Shown piece by piece: positions 8,188 to 16,684 of a stretch of 64,000 nt of DNA. Within the stretch, counting starts at the first letter, position 1. Every line of letters starts with the position of its first letter. The stretch comes from an uncultured Lachnospiraceae bacterium (GTDB lineage Bacteria > Bacillota > Clostridia > Lachnospirales > Lachnospiraceae): NCBI GenBank assembly GCA_947594855.1, contig CANQEL010000008.1, positions 1-64,000 of the forward strand. Reading direction: 5' to 3'. The position numbers were made by a program, and so were the translations under genes. Under the pieces are notes generated by a model. That model saw nothing but the letters and a program-made list of their open reading frames with translations, was not told the DNA's origin and did no database searches.

Positions 8188-8655
8188 ATGAAAACATTTG
8201 AAGGAAATGTAGTGTCGGAAGGCATAAGGGTAGGAATAGTAGCATCAAGGTTTAATGAATTTATTACATCAAAACTTCTTGATGGAGCAGTTGACGGACT
8301 GTTAAGGCATGATGTAAAAGAGGAAGACATAAATGTTGCCTGGGTTCCGGGAGCATTTGAGATTCCGCTCATCGCTTCCAAAATGGCAGGAAGCGGAAAA
8401 TATGATGTGGTAATATGTTTAGGCGCGGTAATAAGGGGAAGCACAAGCCATTATGATTATGTTTGCAGTGAAGTGTCCAAAGGTATTGCAAACGTATCGC
8501 TTAAAACAGGCGTACCTGTAATGTTTGGGGTGCTTACTACTGATACTATTGAACAGGCTATTGAGCGTGCAGGAACAAAGGCAGGAAATAAGGGGTATGA
8601 CTGCGCTCTTGGCGCAATAGAGATGGTTAACCTGATAAGAGACATAGAAGCATAA
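8188..8655 (+). CDS. ribH: lumazine synthase (riboflavin synthase beta chain)
   Basis: The protein has 155 residues, full length for the family. Motifs include [10 protein letters not shown], the phosphate-binding and catalytic [15 protein letters not shown] (with the conserved His) and [12 protein letters not shown]. It joins the RibD product with 3,4-dihydroxy-2-butanone-4-phosphate and usually assembles into pentamers or a 60-mer shell. RBS TAGGAGG lies ahead of the ATG. It is the last rib gene and is followed by a strong terminator. Confidence 0.96.
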   Translation: MKTFEGNVVSEGIRVGIVASRFNEFITSKLLDGAVDGLLRHDVKEEDINVAWVPGAFEIPLIASKMAGSGKYDVVICLGAVIRGSTSHYDYVCSEVSKGIANVSLKTGVPVMFGVLTTDTIEQAIERAGTKAGNKGYDCALGAIEMVNLIRDIEA

Positions 8656-8685
8656 CAGGTTAATATAGTTAATATTGAAAACTAT

Positions 8686-8730
8686 AAAAAGCCTTCTGCA
8701 GATAGATGGATTATCTGCAGGAGGCTTTTT
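8686..8730 (+). terminator. intrinsic terminator after the rib operon
   Basis: AAAAAGCCTTCTGCAGATA and TTATCTGCAGGAGGCTTTTT form a long stem around a 6-nt loop, ending in a T run. It should separate the rib genes from the recombinase genes that start 22 bp later. The A-run on the left arm also makes it a possible terminator for the opposite strand. Confidence 0.9.
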
Positions 8731-8751
8731 GATAAAGAGGAGGTAAAAAAT

Positions 8752-10398
8752 ATGCTTTTATATGATGAAAGAAAAAGCGAAAAGAACATGACGGCAAAAT
8801 ATCTCCGTCTGTCAAGTGAAGATGGGGATAAGGAAGAAAGCAACAGCATTTCAAATCAGCGTGAACTTATTGAATCTTATGTTTCGTCGCACAGGGAAAT
8901 TAATCTGGCGGGCGAGTATGTGGATGACGGGTACACCGGAACCAATTTTGACAGGCCGGGGTTTAAACGGATGATAAGAGATGCGCAGAATGGAAGGATT
9001 AACTGTATCATAGTAAAAGATTTGTCACGGCTTGGGCGTGATTATATCGGAATGGGAAAATATATGGAAAGAATTTTCCCGATGATGGGAATAAGGTTTA
9101 TTGCCATAAATGATAATTATGACAGTGCAGAACAGGAAAATCCTGATGACAATACGGTAGTGTTATTTAAGAATCTTTTAAATGACGCCTACAGCCGTGA
9201 TATTTCTATCAAAATAAGAAGCCACCTTGATGTAAAACGTCGTAAAGGGGAGTTTGTTGGAGGTTTTGCGCCATTTGGCTATAAAAAAGCTGAAAAAGAC
9301 CGTAATTGTCTGGTTATAGATAGGGAGGCGGCAGAAGTTGTATATAATATTTTTCAGTGGAAGCTTGACGGAATGAGTACGCAGGGAATTGCAGAACGGC
9401 TTAACAATAATGGAATAATGAGTCCTTATGAATATAAAAGGGCAAAAGGTATGGAATTTCATACGGGCTTTAAGATATCAGACCATACAAAATGGGGAAC
9501 AGTGCAGGTTCTTAGAATACTTACAAATGAAACTTATGTGGGAGTTATGGTACAGGGTAAACGTCAGAAGGTAAATTACAAAATAAAAAAGTTAAAGGAT
9601 GTGGAGAAATGTAACTGGGTCCGTGTTGAAAATACGCATGAACCTGTTATTTCACGGGAAGTTTTTGATACCGTACAGGAAATACTTAAACTTGATACAA
9701 GAACTTCTCCGCAGAAAAATACGGTAAACCTGTTTTCCGGGCTTGTATACTGTGAAAGCTGCGGCAGTAATATGGTCAGGCGCAAAGTTACGAGAAACGG
9801 GAAGCAGTATATATATCTCCATTGTTCGGCTTATCATAGGGGGCTTGGGTGTACTTCTCACCTGATTAGTGAAAAAAGGCTTTCGGAAACAGTATATGAA
9901 ATACTAAAAAAAGACATGGAAGTAATTGCTGCAATAGATAGTTATGCAGAGCAGATTAAAGTAATACCGCAAAAGAACAGAAAAATACATATTGATTCAG
10001 ACAGGATTGCTCTTATTAATGAAGAAATTAAACGTTATAAAGGATTGCTGAGCCGGCTTAACAGCGATATGGGTGAAGGTGTTGTTACAAAAGAAGAGTA
10101 TATGGAATTTCACCGGGATTTTGAAAGAAGGATTGAACAGTCTGAAAAAGAGCTGGAAGAGATACATAAAAGACAGAAGAAAATTACTGATATGAATCTT
10201 TCAGAGATGCCATGGATTAAGTATTTTAAAAAGTACAGTGAATGTATAAATATAAACAGACGTATGCTTGTGGAGCTTGTTGAGAGTATTACGGTAACTG
10301 ACAAAGATAATATAAATATCAGATACAGGCATGATGCAGAGGTAAAAGGAGTTATACAGTATTGCATGTATTACGGGAAGCCTGCAAAAGAAATATAG
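8752..10398 (+). CDS. large serine recombinase 1 of 4
   Basis: The protein has 548 residues. The resolvase-type catalytic domain (15-160) has the nucleophile serine in YLRLS (S21), DDGYTGTNFDRPGF and the arginine motif KDLSRLGRDY. The Recombinase domain (about 180-300) and a zinc ribbon with CESCGSN ... HCSAYHRGLGC (about 335-370) follow, then a coiled coil of charged residues (about 400-490). Such TnpX/TndX-like enzymes cut and rejoin DNA at att sites to move or invert segments. RBS GAGGAGG precedes the ATG. The gene is first of four in a row; no clear own promoter is seen after the rib terminator. Confidence 0.92.
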   Translation: MLLYDERKSEKNMTAKYLRLSSEDGDKEESNSISNQRELIESYVSSHREINLAGEYVDDGYTGTNFDRPGFKRMIRDAQNGRINCIIVKDLSRLGRDYIGMGKYMERIFPMMGIRFIAINDNYDSAEQENPDDNTVVLFKNLLNDAYSRDISIKIRSHLDVKRRKGEFVGGFAPFGYKKAEKDRNCLVIDREAAEVVYNIFQWKLDGMSTQGIAERLNNNGIMSPYEYKRAKGMEFHTGFKISDHTKWGTVQVLRILTNETYVGVMVQGKRQKVNYKIKKLKDVEKCNWVRVENTHEPVISREVFDTVQEILKLDTRTSPQKNTVNLFSGLVYCESCGSNMVRRKVTRNGKQYIYLHCSAYHRGLGCTSHLISEKRLSETVYEILKKDMEVIAAIDSYAEQIKVIPQKNRKIHIDSDRIALINEEIKRYKGLLSRLNSDMGEGVVTKEEYMEFHRDFERRIEQSEKELEEIHKRQKKITDMNLSEMPWIKYFKKYSECININRRMLVELVESITVTDKDNINIRYRHDAEVKGVIQYCMYYGKPAKEI

Positions 10399-10412
10399 GA
10401 GGTATTAAAAAT

Positions 10413-11915
10413 ATGAGGTGTGTAAGTTATATTGGGAAAAAGTCATGGAAAATTTGTGAGAATGAAGATATTAAAGCCGCAGATATTCAGAATAAATGTA
10501 TAAGAGGGTTTTTAGATAAACATGCTGACATGGTGGTAATGAAAAAATATACGGACTTTGAAAAAATGGTTAATGACGGGATAAAGGGAAAGTACGATTT
10601 TGTTATTTTTGCATCACTTTATTTTTGCGGTTCAGGATATACGGAGGCAAAGAGTATGCTTTTTGATATCCTGTATCAGGCAGGAATTCATTTTATAATA
10701 GCTGACGAAGAAGTTGACAGCAGTAAGATGAGCGAAAAGGAAATGCATAGTTATTTTGTTGAAAAAAGACGTTTCATACAGTCGTGCAGAATGAAACGCT
10801 GGAAAAAATCCCAGGGGGCAGGTTATATGCTTCCGGGGTCTGTACCATATGGCTATATATGGGACAATACAGCAGGAAGTATCGTTAAGGATGCAGATGT
10901 TTCCCGCTATGTAAATGAAATATTTGAACGCGCGATAGCCGGTGAATCTCCAAAAATGATTGCCGGGTTTTTGAATGAAATACATGCTGATACCCCATTG
11001 GTACATAAAAAGAAAAGACATGGCTGTAGTACGGATGGCCTGAATAATGAATGGAATGAAAATAAAGTAAGAAGAATAATGAGAAATCCGGTATATGCAG
11101 GAATTGTGACGGACCCGGATGGTAATACTTCCTTTTCAGGTTTACATGAGTCATATACTACAGTTAAAGAATACATGGCATTGTCAAGAGAAAAAAGCGT
11201 GAAAAGAAAGGGCGGCAGCAGAGGGCAGACAGATAGATATGATAATCCGCTTTCATCATATGTATATTGTAGGGAACATAATAAAAAACTTATATGCAGA
11301 AAATTAAAATCCACAGGTGAATATACTTTTTGCTGTTCCGCGCGGTGTAATGAGAAGGATAAGGACAGTGCGTGCAGGTTTCCATACCGCGCCGTATATG
11401 AAATAGTAACGGACAGGATTGAAAAGGAAAGAAAGCTTGCCGGCATTATATGTAAACGTATCAGCGCAGGGGAATATACCCATGAATACAATATAAGAAA
11501 AACGGCTGTTAAAAACAGAATGGATAAGGTTATTGAACAGATGAAGCCGGGTATGAGTGAGAGAGTTTCGATATATAAGGATTATATTGGTGGAAAAACA
11601 GACAGTAAGAAATATCAGTCACTGCTTGAGGAGTTTAACTTAAAATACAGCGTATTTAATGATGAGCTTGAAATACTTTTTGAAGACAGTAAGAGGATTG
11701 ATATATTGTTTAGTATGGAAAATCCATGGATTAAACTTTTTGCGCCGGCAGATGAAATACCGGATATGAGAAATATTATTGACAGAGTGGAAATAAATAC
11801 ATCATGCCGGGAAGAAAAAATAAGCGCGGAAGTATTTTTTAAATGTTCCGGGTGGAAAAGCAGGCTTATAAATGACGCGGAAGGGGAGGTTGAAAAGTAT
11901 GGCAAGGAAGAGTAG
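10413..11915 (+). CDS. large serine recombinase-like protein 2 of 4, catalytic residues lost
   Basis: The protein has 500 residues and aligns along its length with its neighbours: degenerate resolvase domain (1-130), Recombinase domain (about 140-245), modified zinc ribbon (YCREHNKK ... CCSARC ... C), coiled coil and the conserved NPWIKLF near the end. The nucleophile motif YxRxS is replaced by YIGKK, and the active-site SRLGR is replaced by YFCGS, so both serine and arginines are missing. The frame is intact, so it is not a decaying pseudogene but probably a non-catalytic partner. The start at 10413 has AGGAGG; the in-frame ATG at 10362 lies in gene 1. It overlaps gene 3 by 17 nt. Confidence 0.85.
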   Translation: MRCVSYIGKKSWKICENEDIKAADIQNKCIRGFLDKHADMVVMKKYTDFEKMVNDGIKGKYDFVIFASLYFCGSGYTEAKSMLFDILYQAGIHFIIADEEVDSSKMSEKEMHSYFVEKRRFIQSCRMKRWKKSQGAGYMLPGSVPYGYIWDNTAGSIVKDADVSRYVNEIFERAIAGESPKMIAGFLNEIHADTPLVHKKKRHGCSTDGLNNEWNENKVRRIMRNPVYAGIVTDPDGNTSFSGLHESYTTVKEYMALSREKSVKRKGGSRGQTDRYDNPLSSYVYCREHNKKLICRKLKSTGEYTFCCSARCNEKDKDSACRFPYRAVYEIVTDRIEKERKLAGIICKRISAGEYTHEYNIRKTAVKNRMDKVIEQMKPGMSERVSIYKDYIGGKTDSKKYQSLLEEFNLKYSVFNDELEILFEDSKRIDILFSMENPWIKLFAPADEIPDMRNIIDRVEINTSCREEKISAEVFFKCSGWKSRLINDAEGEVEKYGKEE

Positions 11916-13479
11916 AAAGTATTGGGATGAAAAAGAAGCAAAGGTTGTGGAAAAAATATATTCTACAGCAGTATACGCAAGATTATCCGTAGAAGATAAT
12001 GAAGATGAAGGTTCAATAACTACACAGGTAGAATTAATTAGGGAGTATATTGACAATCATATTGAGCTTAATTATACAGATGTTTATATTGATAACGGTT
12101 ATACCGGAACTAATTTTGAACGCCCTGAATTCACAAGACTGATACAGGATACCAGAAAGGGGAAAATCAATTGTATAGTTGTCAAAGACATGTCCAGGTT
12201 TGGAAGAAATTATATTGAAGCGGGATATTATATTGAGACAGTTTTTCCTTTTCTGGGGGTAAGGCTTATAGCAATTAACGATAATTTTGACAGTAACCGG
12301 AAATCCGATATGGATAGTCTTATGCTTCCGATAAAAAATATGATTAACATGATGTATGCGAAAGATATATCCAAAAAAGTATGGATTGCGCTTCAGCAAA
12401 AGAAAAAAAACGGATACTCCGTAGGTAACACAATACCTTTCGGATATATAAGAAATGCAGAGACGCGCAGAAATGAGATTGATTCGCAGACGTCATTCTA
12501 CGTATATATGATGTTTCAGTGGAAACTTATGGGTATATCAGTAAACGAAATAAGAAAAAGGCTTGATATGCTTTCGGTTCCTACTCCAAGAAAGCGCAAG
12601 CAGGGTAAAGGCTGGAGCAACAGTACAATAGGCCTGATTCTCAGAAACCGTGTATATATAGGCGATACAGTCAGTAATAAGACCGACAAGGCATTATACA
12701 GGGGAAGAGAAAAAACAATACTGACAAAAGACAGGTGGATTATTACCGAAAATACCCATGAAGCAATTATTGCAAAGGATGATTTTGATAGGGTACAGGA
12801 TATTCTAAAAGAGCAGAAAACAGGGTTTCATACAGAACATAAAAAAGCAGTACGCGCAAAGTATGATATGAGAGGATTTGTATTCTGCGCGGAATGTGGT
12901 TCAGCCATGCTCTATGAATGTAAAACAGGAATTGGCAATTATATATGCAGAAATAAGAAAACAGCGGGTATATGTAAGAAAAATTATATTAATGAAAAGC
13001 TTCTTTTGATGTATGTCATAAATCAGATAAATACAGCAGTGTCAGAATTATACGATAAGGATAGGTTATTTAAAAACAGGCTTAATGAGATAAATAGAAA
13101 TATTTTCTGCCTTATAAAGGAAAGAAGGCTGTTAAAGGAGAAAAAAAGAAAATTGTATGAAGGGCATGCTGCAGGCGAGTATGGAATTGAAGATTATAAG
13201 GATAAGAAAAATATATATTTGATGAAGGATGAGCAGATAAAAAACAGGCTTGCAGATGAAAGAGAACAGCTTTTGTTAATTGAACAGAAAAGAAAGATAT
13301 TAAGAATATGCTTTAATGAATTGGAAGCAGTTTCAGAAAACATGGATTTAAATGATGAATTTATAAAAAAGTACATAAAGCGTATTGAAGTTGGCAGGGA
13401 TAAAAGGATAAATGTAATGTTTGGGTTTTACGATATTCTGGAGAATATTACCATTAATAAGGAGGCGCATGTTATATGA
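11899..13479 (+). CDS. large serine recombinase 3 of 4
   Basis: The protein has 526 residues. The catalytic domain has VYARLS (S30), DNGYTGTNFERPEF and KDMSRFGRNY. The Recombinase domain contains IPFGYIRNAETRR and GWSNSTIGLILRNRVYIG. The zinc ribbon is FCAECGSAM ... YICRNKKTAGIC, and the tail (about 370-480) is a lysine/glutamate-rich coiled coil. All catalytic residues look intact. The start at 11899 has GGGGAGG upstream and lies within the end of gene 2 (17-nt overlap); its own stop overlaps the ATG of gene 4 as ATGA. This tight packing points to one transcript and coupled translation. Confidence 0.92.
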   Translation: MARKSRKYWDEKEAKVVEKIYSTAVYARLSVEDNEDEGSITTQVELIREYIDNHIELNYTDVYIDNGYTGTNFERPEFTRLIQDTRKGKINCIVVKDMSRFGRNYIEAGYYIETVFPFLGVRLIAINDNFDSNRKSDMDSLMLPIKNMINMMYAKDISKKVWIALQQKKKNGYSVGNTIPFGYIRNAETRRNEIDSQTSFYVYMMFQWKLMGISVNEIRKRLDMLSVPTPRKRKQGKGWSNSTIGLILRNRVYIGDTVSNKTDKALYRGREKTILTKDRWIITENTHEAIIAKDDFDRVQDILKEQKTGFHTEHKKAVRAKYDMRGFVFCAECGSAMLYECKTGIGNYICRNKKTAGICKKNYINEKLLLMYVINQINTAVSELYDKDRLFKNRLNEINRNIFCLIKERRLLKEKKRKLYEGHAAGEYGIEDYKDKKNIYLMKDEQIKNRLADEREQLLLIEQKRKILRICFNELEAVSENMDLNDEFIKKYIKRIEVGRDKRINVMFGFYDILENITINKEAHVI

Positions 13480-15161
13480 TTGCTTTGTATAAAAGACTTT
13501 CACTTGCTGATGGGGATATCGGGGTAAGAGGAAAATCGGAAAGTAACAGTATAGAGCATCAGGGTGATTTGCTTATATCTTTTGTATCCTCAAGGCGTGA
13601 ATTTAACGGAATAAAGACTGTAGATTATATAGATGACGGTTATACAGGCATCAACTTTGAAAGACCGGCATTTAAAAAGATGATGGAGGGCGTGAAAAGC
13701 GGGGAGATAGATACCATAATTGTAAAGGATATATCCCGGTTCGGACGTGATTATATAGGTGTGGGAGAATACCTGGAGCAGCTCTTTCCGCTGCTTGGGG
13801 TAAGGTTTATTGCCGTTAATAATAATTATGACAGCAACAATTATAAGGGAATGGGACTTAATCTGGACATGGCTGTGAATAACCTGGTAAATACAATGTA
13901 CAGCAGGGATATCGGAAGAAAACTTCATACTTCTAATGAGGTGAAATGGAAAAAAGGATACAGCACGGGAAGCGCAGCACCATTCGGATATATATTTGAC
14001 CCGGTGAATAAAGGGAGATTTATAATAGATAACGAAGCTGCTAAGATTGTAAGGTATATTTTTGAACTTGCCCTTAAAGGCTGTAACACTACGATGATTG
14101 CATATGAATTAAATGAGAAAAAAATACCCATACCATCAGAATATAACCGTGCGCACAATATAACCGGGAAAAAAAGACAGTATACAATTACTCCTGATAA
14201 GATATGGAATTCCGCAAAGGTGTGGCGTATTATAAGAAGTTATGAATATACGGGTGCGATGGTGCTTGGCAAAAGCAGGGTAATGATGCCGGGAACAGAT
14301 GTGGTAAGAAATATGCCGAAGGAAAGACAGTATATAACAGAAAATGCGCATGAGGCAATAGTGACACATGACGAATGGGAAAGGGCGCAAAGGGTTATAA
14401 GAAAAAATTCGGGCAGGGAATATTCTGAAAGGAATGACTTTCCGCTTAAGAAAAAAATACGCTGCGGACACTGCAGGAGAGTTATGAATTACGATATGCG
14501 CACAAGTGATGCAAAGGTATGGTGCAGGGAAGGAAAAAATATGCCAAGACATTCCAGATGCCCTAAAGCGCAGTATAGTATAAATATGATAGATATGCTT
14601 GTATGGAGTGCATTGTGTAAATTTATAAAGCTTATGTCTTTTTTAAATGATAAAATAACTGAATATGATAATAAAAGAGCTGATTCATTAAAAAAAGCAG
14701 ATATAAAAAGTGAAACCGGATATAATGATATTGTTCGGGCAGCAGACGGTAAGTTAAAACTTTATGAGGAGTATGCCGAAGGAAATATAAGCCTTGAGGT
14801 GTACAAATTTAGAAAAGAAGAAATGGATAAAAAAACGGACAGCCGGGATTTAAGTGATTATGTACAGGAAGAAATATCAGAAGAAAGTATTGCCATATCC
14901 CCTGAAATAAGATATATGGCGGAAAAATCAGAAAGGTATGCCTTTGATAATAAGATTACCGGAAAGGCTGCAGATATATACATAGAAAATGTATATATAC
15001 ATGATGGCGGCTGTATTGAAATAAGATACTGTCATATTAAGGAGATATCAGAGTGCATGGAAAAACTAGGACTTGAAATGTCAGATGATGATTGGTATAG
15101 TATAATTTATATAGATATGTGCATGAAAGGAGTCCGTTATGACAGTAAAAGAAGTATATGA
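13476..15161 (+). CDS. large serine recombinase 4 of 4
   Basis: The protein has 561 residues, with a very short lead-in to the nucleophile motif YKRLS (S9). It has DDGYTGINFERPAF and KDISRFGRDY, a Recombinase domain (AAPFGYIFDP ... KVWRIIRSYEYTGAMV), a zinc ribbon (RCGHCRRVM ... WCREGKNMPRHSRC), and a long charged tail. It appears catalytically complete. The start overlaps the stop of gene 3 by 4 nt (ATGA), with GGAGG about 11 nt upstream. The last 23 nt overlap the HPt gene, whose ribosome site GAAAGGAG lies inside this frame. Confidence 0.92.
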   Translation: MIALYKRLSLADGDIGVRGKSESNSIEHQGDLLISFVSSRREFNGIKTVDYIDDGYTGINFERPAFKKMMEGVKSGEIDTIIVKDISRFGRDYIGVGEYLEQLFPLLGVRFIAVNNNYDSNNYKGMGLNLDMAVNNLVNTMYSRDIGRKLHTSNEVKWKKGYSTGSAAPFGYIFDPVNKGRFIIDNEAAKIVRYIFELALKGCNTTMIAYELNEKKIPIPSEYNRAHNITGKKRQYTITPDKIWNSAKVWRIIRSYEYTGAMVLGKSRVMMPGTDVVRNMPKERQYITENAHEAIVTHDEWERAQRVIRKNSGREYSERNDFPLKKKIRCGHCRRVMNYDMRTSDAKVWCREGKNMPRHSRCPKAQYSINMIDMLVWSALCKFIKLMSFLNDKITEYDNKRADSLKKADIKSETGYNDIVRAADGKLKLYEEYAEGNISLEVYKFRKEEMDKKTDSRDLSDYVQEEISEESIAISPEIRYMAEKSERYAFDNKITGKAADIYIENVYIHDGGCIEIRYCHIKEISECMEKLGLEMSDDDWYSIIYIDMCMKGVRYDSKRSI

Positions 15162-15489
15162 TGAGATTAATGGAGATTATACAGGTGTAGTTCACAGACT
15201 TATGGATGATAACAGAGTTCAGAGATTTCTGTTAAAATTTCTTGATGATACAAGTTTTAATGATTTAAAGGATGCGATTGACCGGAATAATTGTGATGAT
15301 GCATTCCGTGCAGCACATACACTTAAGGGAGTGTGTCAGAATCTTGGAATTACGGTTTTATTTGAATCAAGCGACGAACTGACCGAATATCTGAGAAAAG
15401 GAAGCATAGAGGGTTCGCAGGAACTGCTGTCAAAAGTATCCGAAGATTATTCCAATACAATTAAGGCGATTGCCAGGTTAAAAAATTAA
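15139..15489 (+). CDS. HPt-domain phosphotransfer protein
   Basis: The protein has 116 residues and consists of a single four-helix HPt domain. The phosphoacceptor motif is AAHTLKGVCQNLG with H60. HPt proteins pass phosphate between receivers of hybrid kinases and response regulators. There is no kinase next to it, so its donor is elsewhere. The start at 15139 has AAAGGAG at a normal distance and overlaps the end of recombinase 4 by 23 nt. The next gene, 43 bp away, encodes a receiver/HD-GYP protein, a plausible phosphate partner. Confidence 0.88.
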   Translation: MTVKEVYDEINGDYTGVVHRLMDDNRVQRFLLKFLDDTSFNDLKDAIDRNNCDDAFRAAHTLKGVCQNLGITVLFESSDELTEYLRKGSIEGSQELLSKVSEDYSNTIKAIARLKN

Positions 15490-15532
15490 TTATGGTTAAT
15501 TTCATATAAATATATAGTAAGAAGGGGAGAAT

Positions 15533-16612
15533 ATGAGAAATAAAGTTCTTATTGTAGATGATTCTGAGCTTAACAGGGAGCTTCTTGTTGAAATATTACA
15601 GGATGATTATGATATTATTACATGCAGTAACGGAAGCCAGGCGCTTGATATAGTATATAAGGATCATGAAAGGATAGCAGTGATTCTGCTTGATCTTATG
15701 ATGCCGGTGCTTGACGGTTACGGAGTATTGGAGGCTTTATCCGGAACCCAGTATATGAATGATATACCTGTACTTATAATAAGTGGTGAAAATGAGATGA
15801 CGGCTGAGCAGAGATGCTTTGAGCTTGGGGTATCTGATTTTATTAAAAAACCATTTGATAATACATTAGTTAAGAAACGTGTACAGAACATTACAGAGAT
15901 GTATCTGTACAAGAATAATCTGGAGGAACAGGTTAAGAAGCAGACTGAAATAATCAGCAAGCAATATGATATGCTTAAGGAACATGCTGAAAAACTTGCA
16001 TCAAACAATGTAAAGATAATAGAGGTTCTTGGTAACATTGTTGAATACCGTAATCTTGAAAGCGGCGAACATATACAAAGAGTTAAGATGTATACGAGGA
16101 TACTCGGCGAGCAGATGATGGAGGATTATCCGGAGTATGGACTGACTCCTGAAAAGCTTGATATCATTGTGTCTGCGAGCGCGCTTCACGACGTAGGAAA
16201 GATATCAATACCTGACAGTATACTCCTTAAACCGGGAAGGCTTACTGATGAGGAATTTGAGTATATGAAGCAGCATACTACCAAAGGCTGCGACATTATA
16301 GACAGTATGCCGGATATATGGAGCGATGAATACAAAGAGGCATGTTATGAGATATGCAGGCATCATCATGAAAGATATGACGGACGCGGATATCCTGATA
16401 AACTTGCCGGCGACGATATACCTATTTCAGCTCAGATAGTCTCTCTTGCAGATGTGTATGATGCGCTTGTAAATGAAAGGGTATACAAGAAAGCTTTTCC
16501 TAAGGATAAAGCATATGAAATGATTATGAATAATGAGTGCGGCGTATTTTCACCAAAGATATATGAATGTTTTAAAAAGATAAGGCCAAAATTTGAAGAA
16601 ATGGCAGGATGA
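15533..16612 (+). CDS. response regulator with HD-GYP c-di-GMP phosphodiesterase domain
   Basis: The protein has 359 residues. The receiver domain (1-120) has D9/D10, the phosphoacceptor D54 in LLDLMMPVLDGYG, and the KKPFD loop. A short coiled-coil linker (about 120-160) leads to an HD-GYP domain (165-355) with LHDVGKISIPD, HHHERYDGRGYPD and SLADVYDAL. HD-GYP proteins hydrolyse c-di-GMP; all metal-ligand motifs are present. The output is probably control of motility, adhesion or similar traits. Its phosphate may come through the HPt protein just upstream. The gene ends at a strong terminator. Confidence 0.93.
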   Translation: MRNKVLIVDDSELNRELLVEILQDDYDIITCSNGSQALDIVYKDHERIAVILLDLMMPVLDGYGVLEALSGTQYMNDIPVLIISGENEMTAEQRCFELGVSDFIKKPFDNTLVKKRVQNITEMYLYKNNLEEQVKKQTEIISKQYDMLKEHAEKLASNNVKIIEVLGNIVEYRNLESGEHIQRVKMYTRILGEQMMEDYPEYGLTPEKLDIIVSASALHDVGKISIPDSILLKPGRLTDEEFEYMKQHTTKGCDIIDSMPDIWSDEYKEACYEICRHHHERYDGRGYPDKLAGDDIPISAQIVSLADVYDALVNERVYKKAFPKDKAYEMIMNNECGVFSPKIYECFKKIRPKFEEMAG

Positions 16613-16624
16613 GCAGAATAAAAC

Positions 16625-16684
16625 AATCATCTCTCTAAATATACTGTAATAAAATCAGTATAAATAAGAGAGATGATTTTTTTT
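16625..16684 (+). terminator. intrinsic terminator after the HD-GYP gene
   Basis: AATCATCTCTCT pairs with AGAGAGATGATT, with an inner ATACTG/CAGTAT stem, followed by eight Ts. It closes the operon that includes the recombinases and the HPt gene. Its right arm and T run touch the likely TTG start of the next gene. Confidence 0.9.

Noticed and set aside
10413-11915. Recombinase 2 as a pseudogene
   Set aside because: The frame is intact over 500 codons, has a strong ribosome site, and is coupled to its neighbours; only catalytic residues are changed.
8752-15161. Prophage or conjugative element around the recombinases
   Set aside because: No phage structural, replication, relaxase or type IV secretion genes lie on either side within the window.
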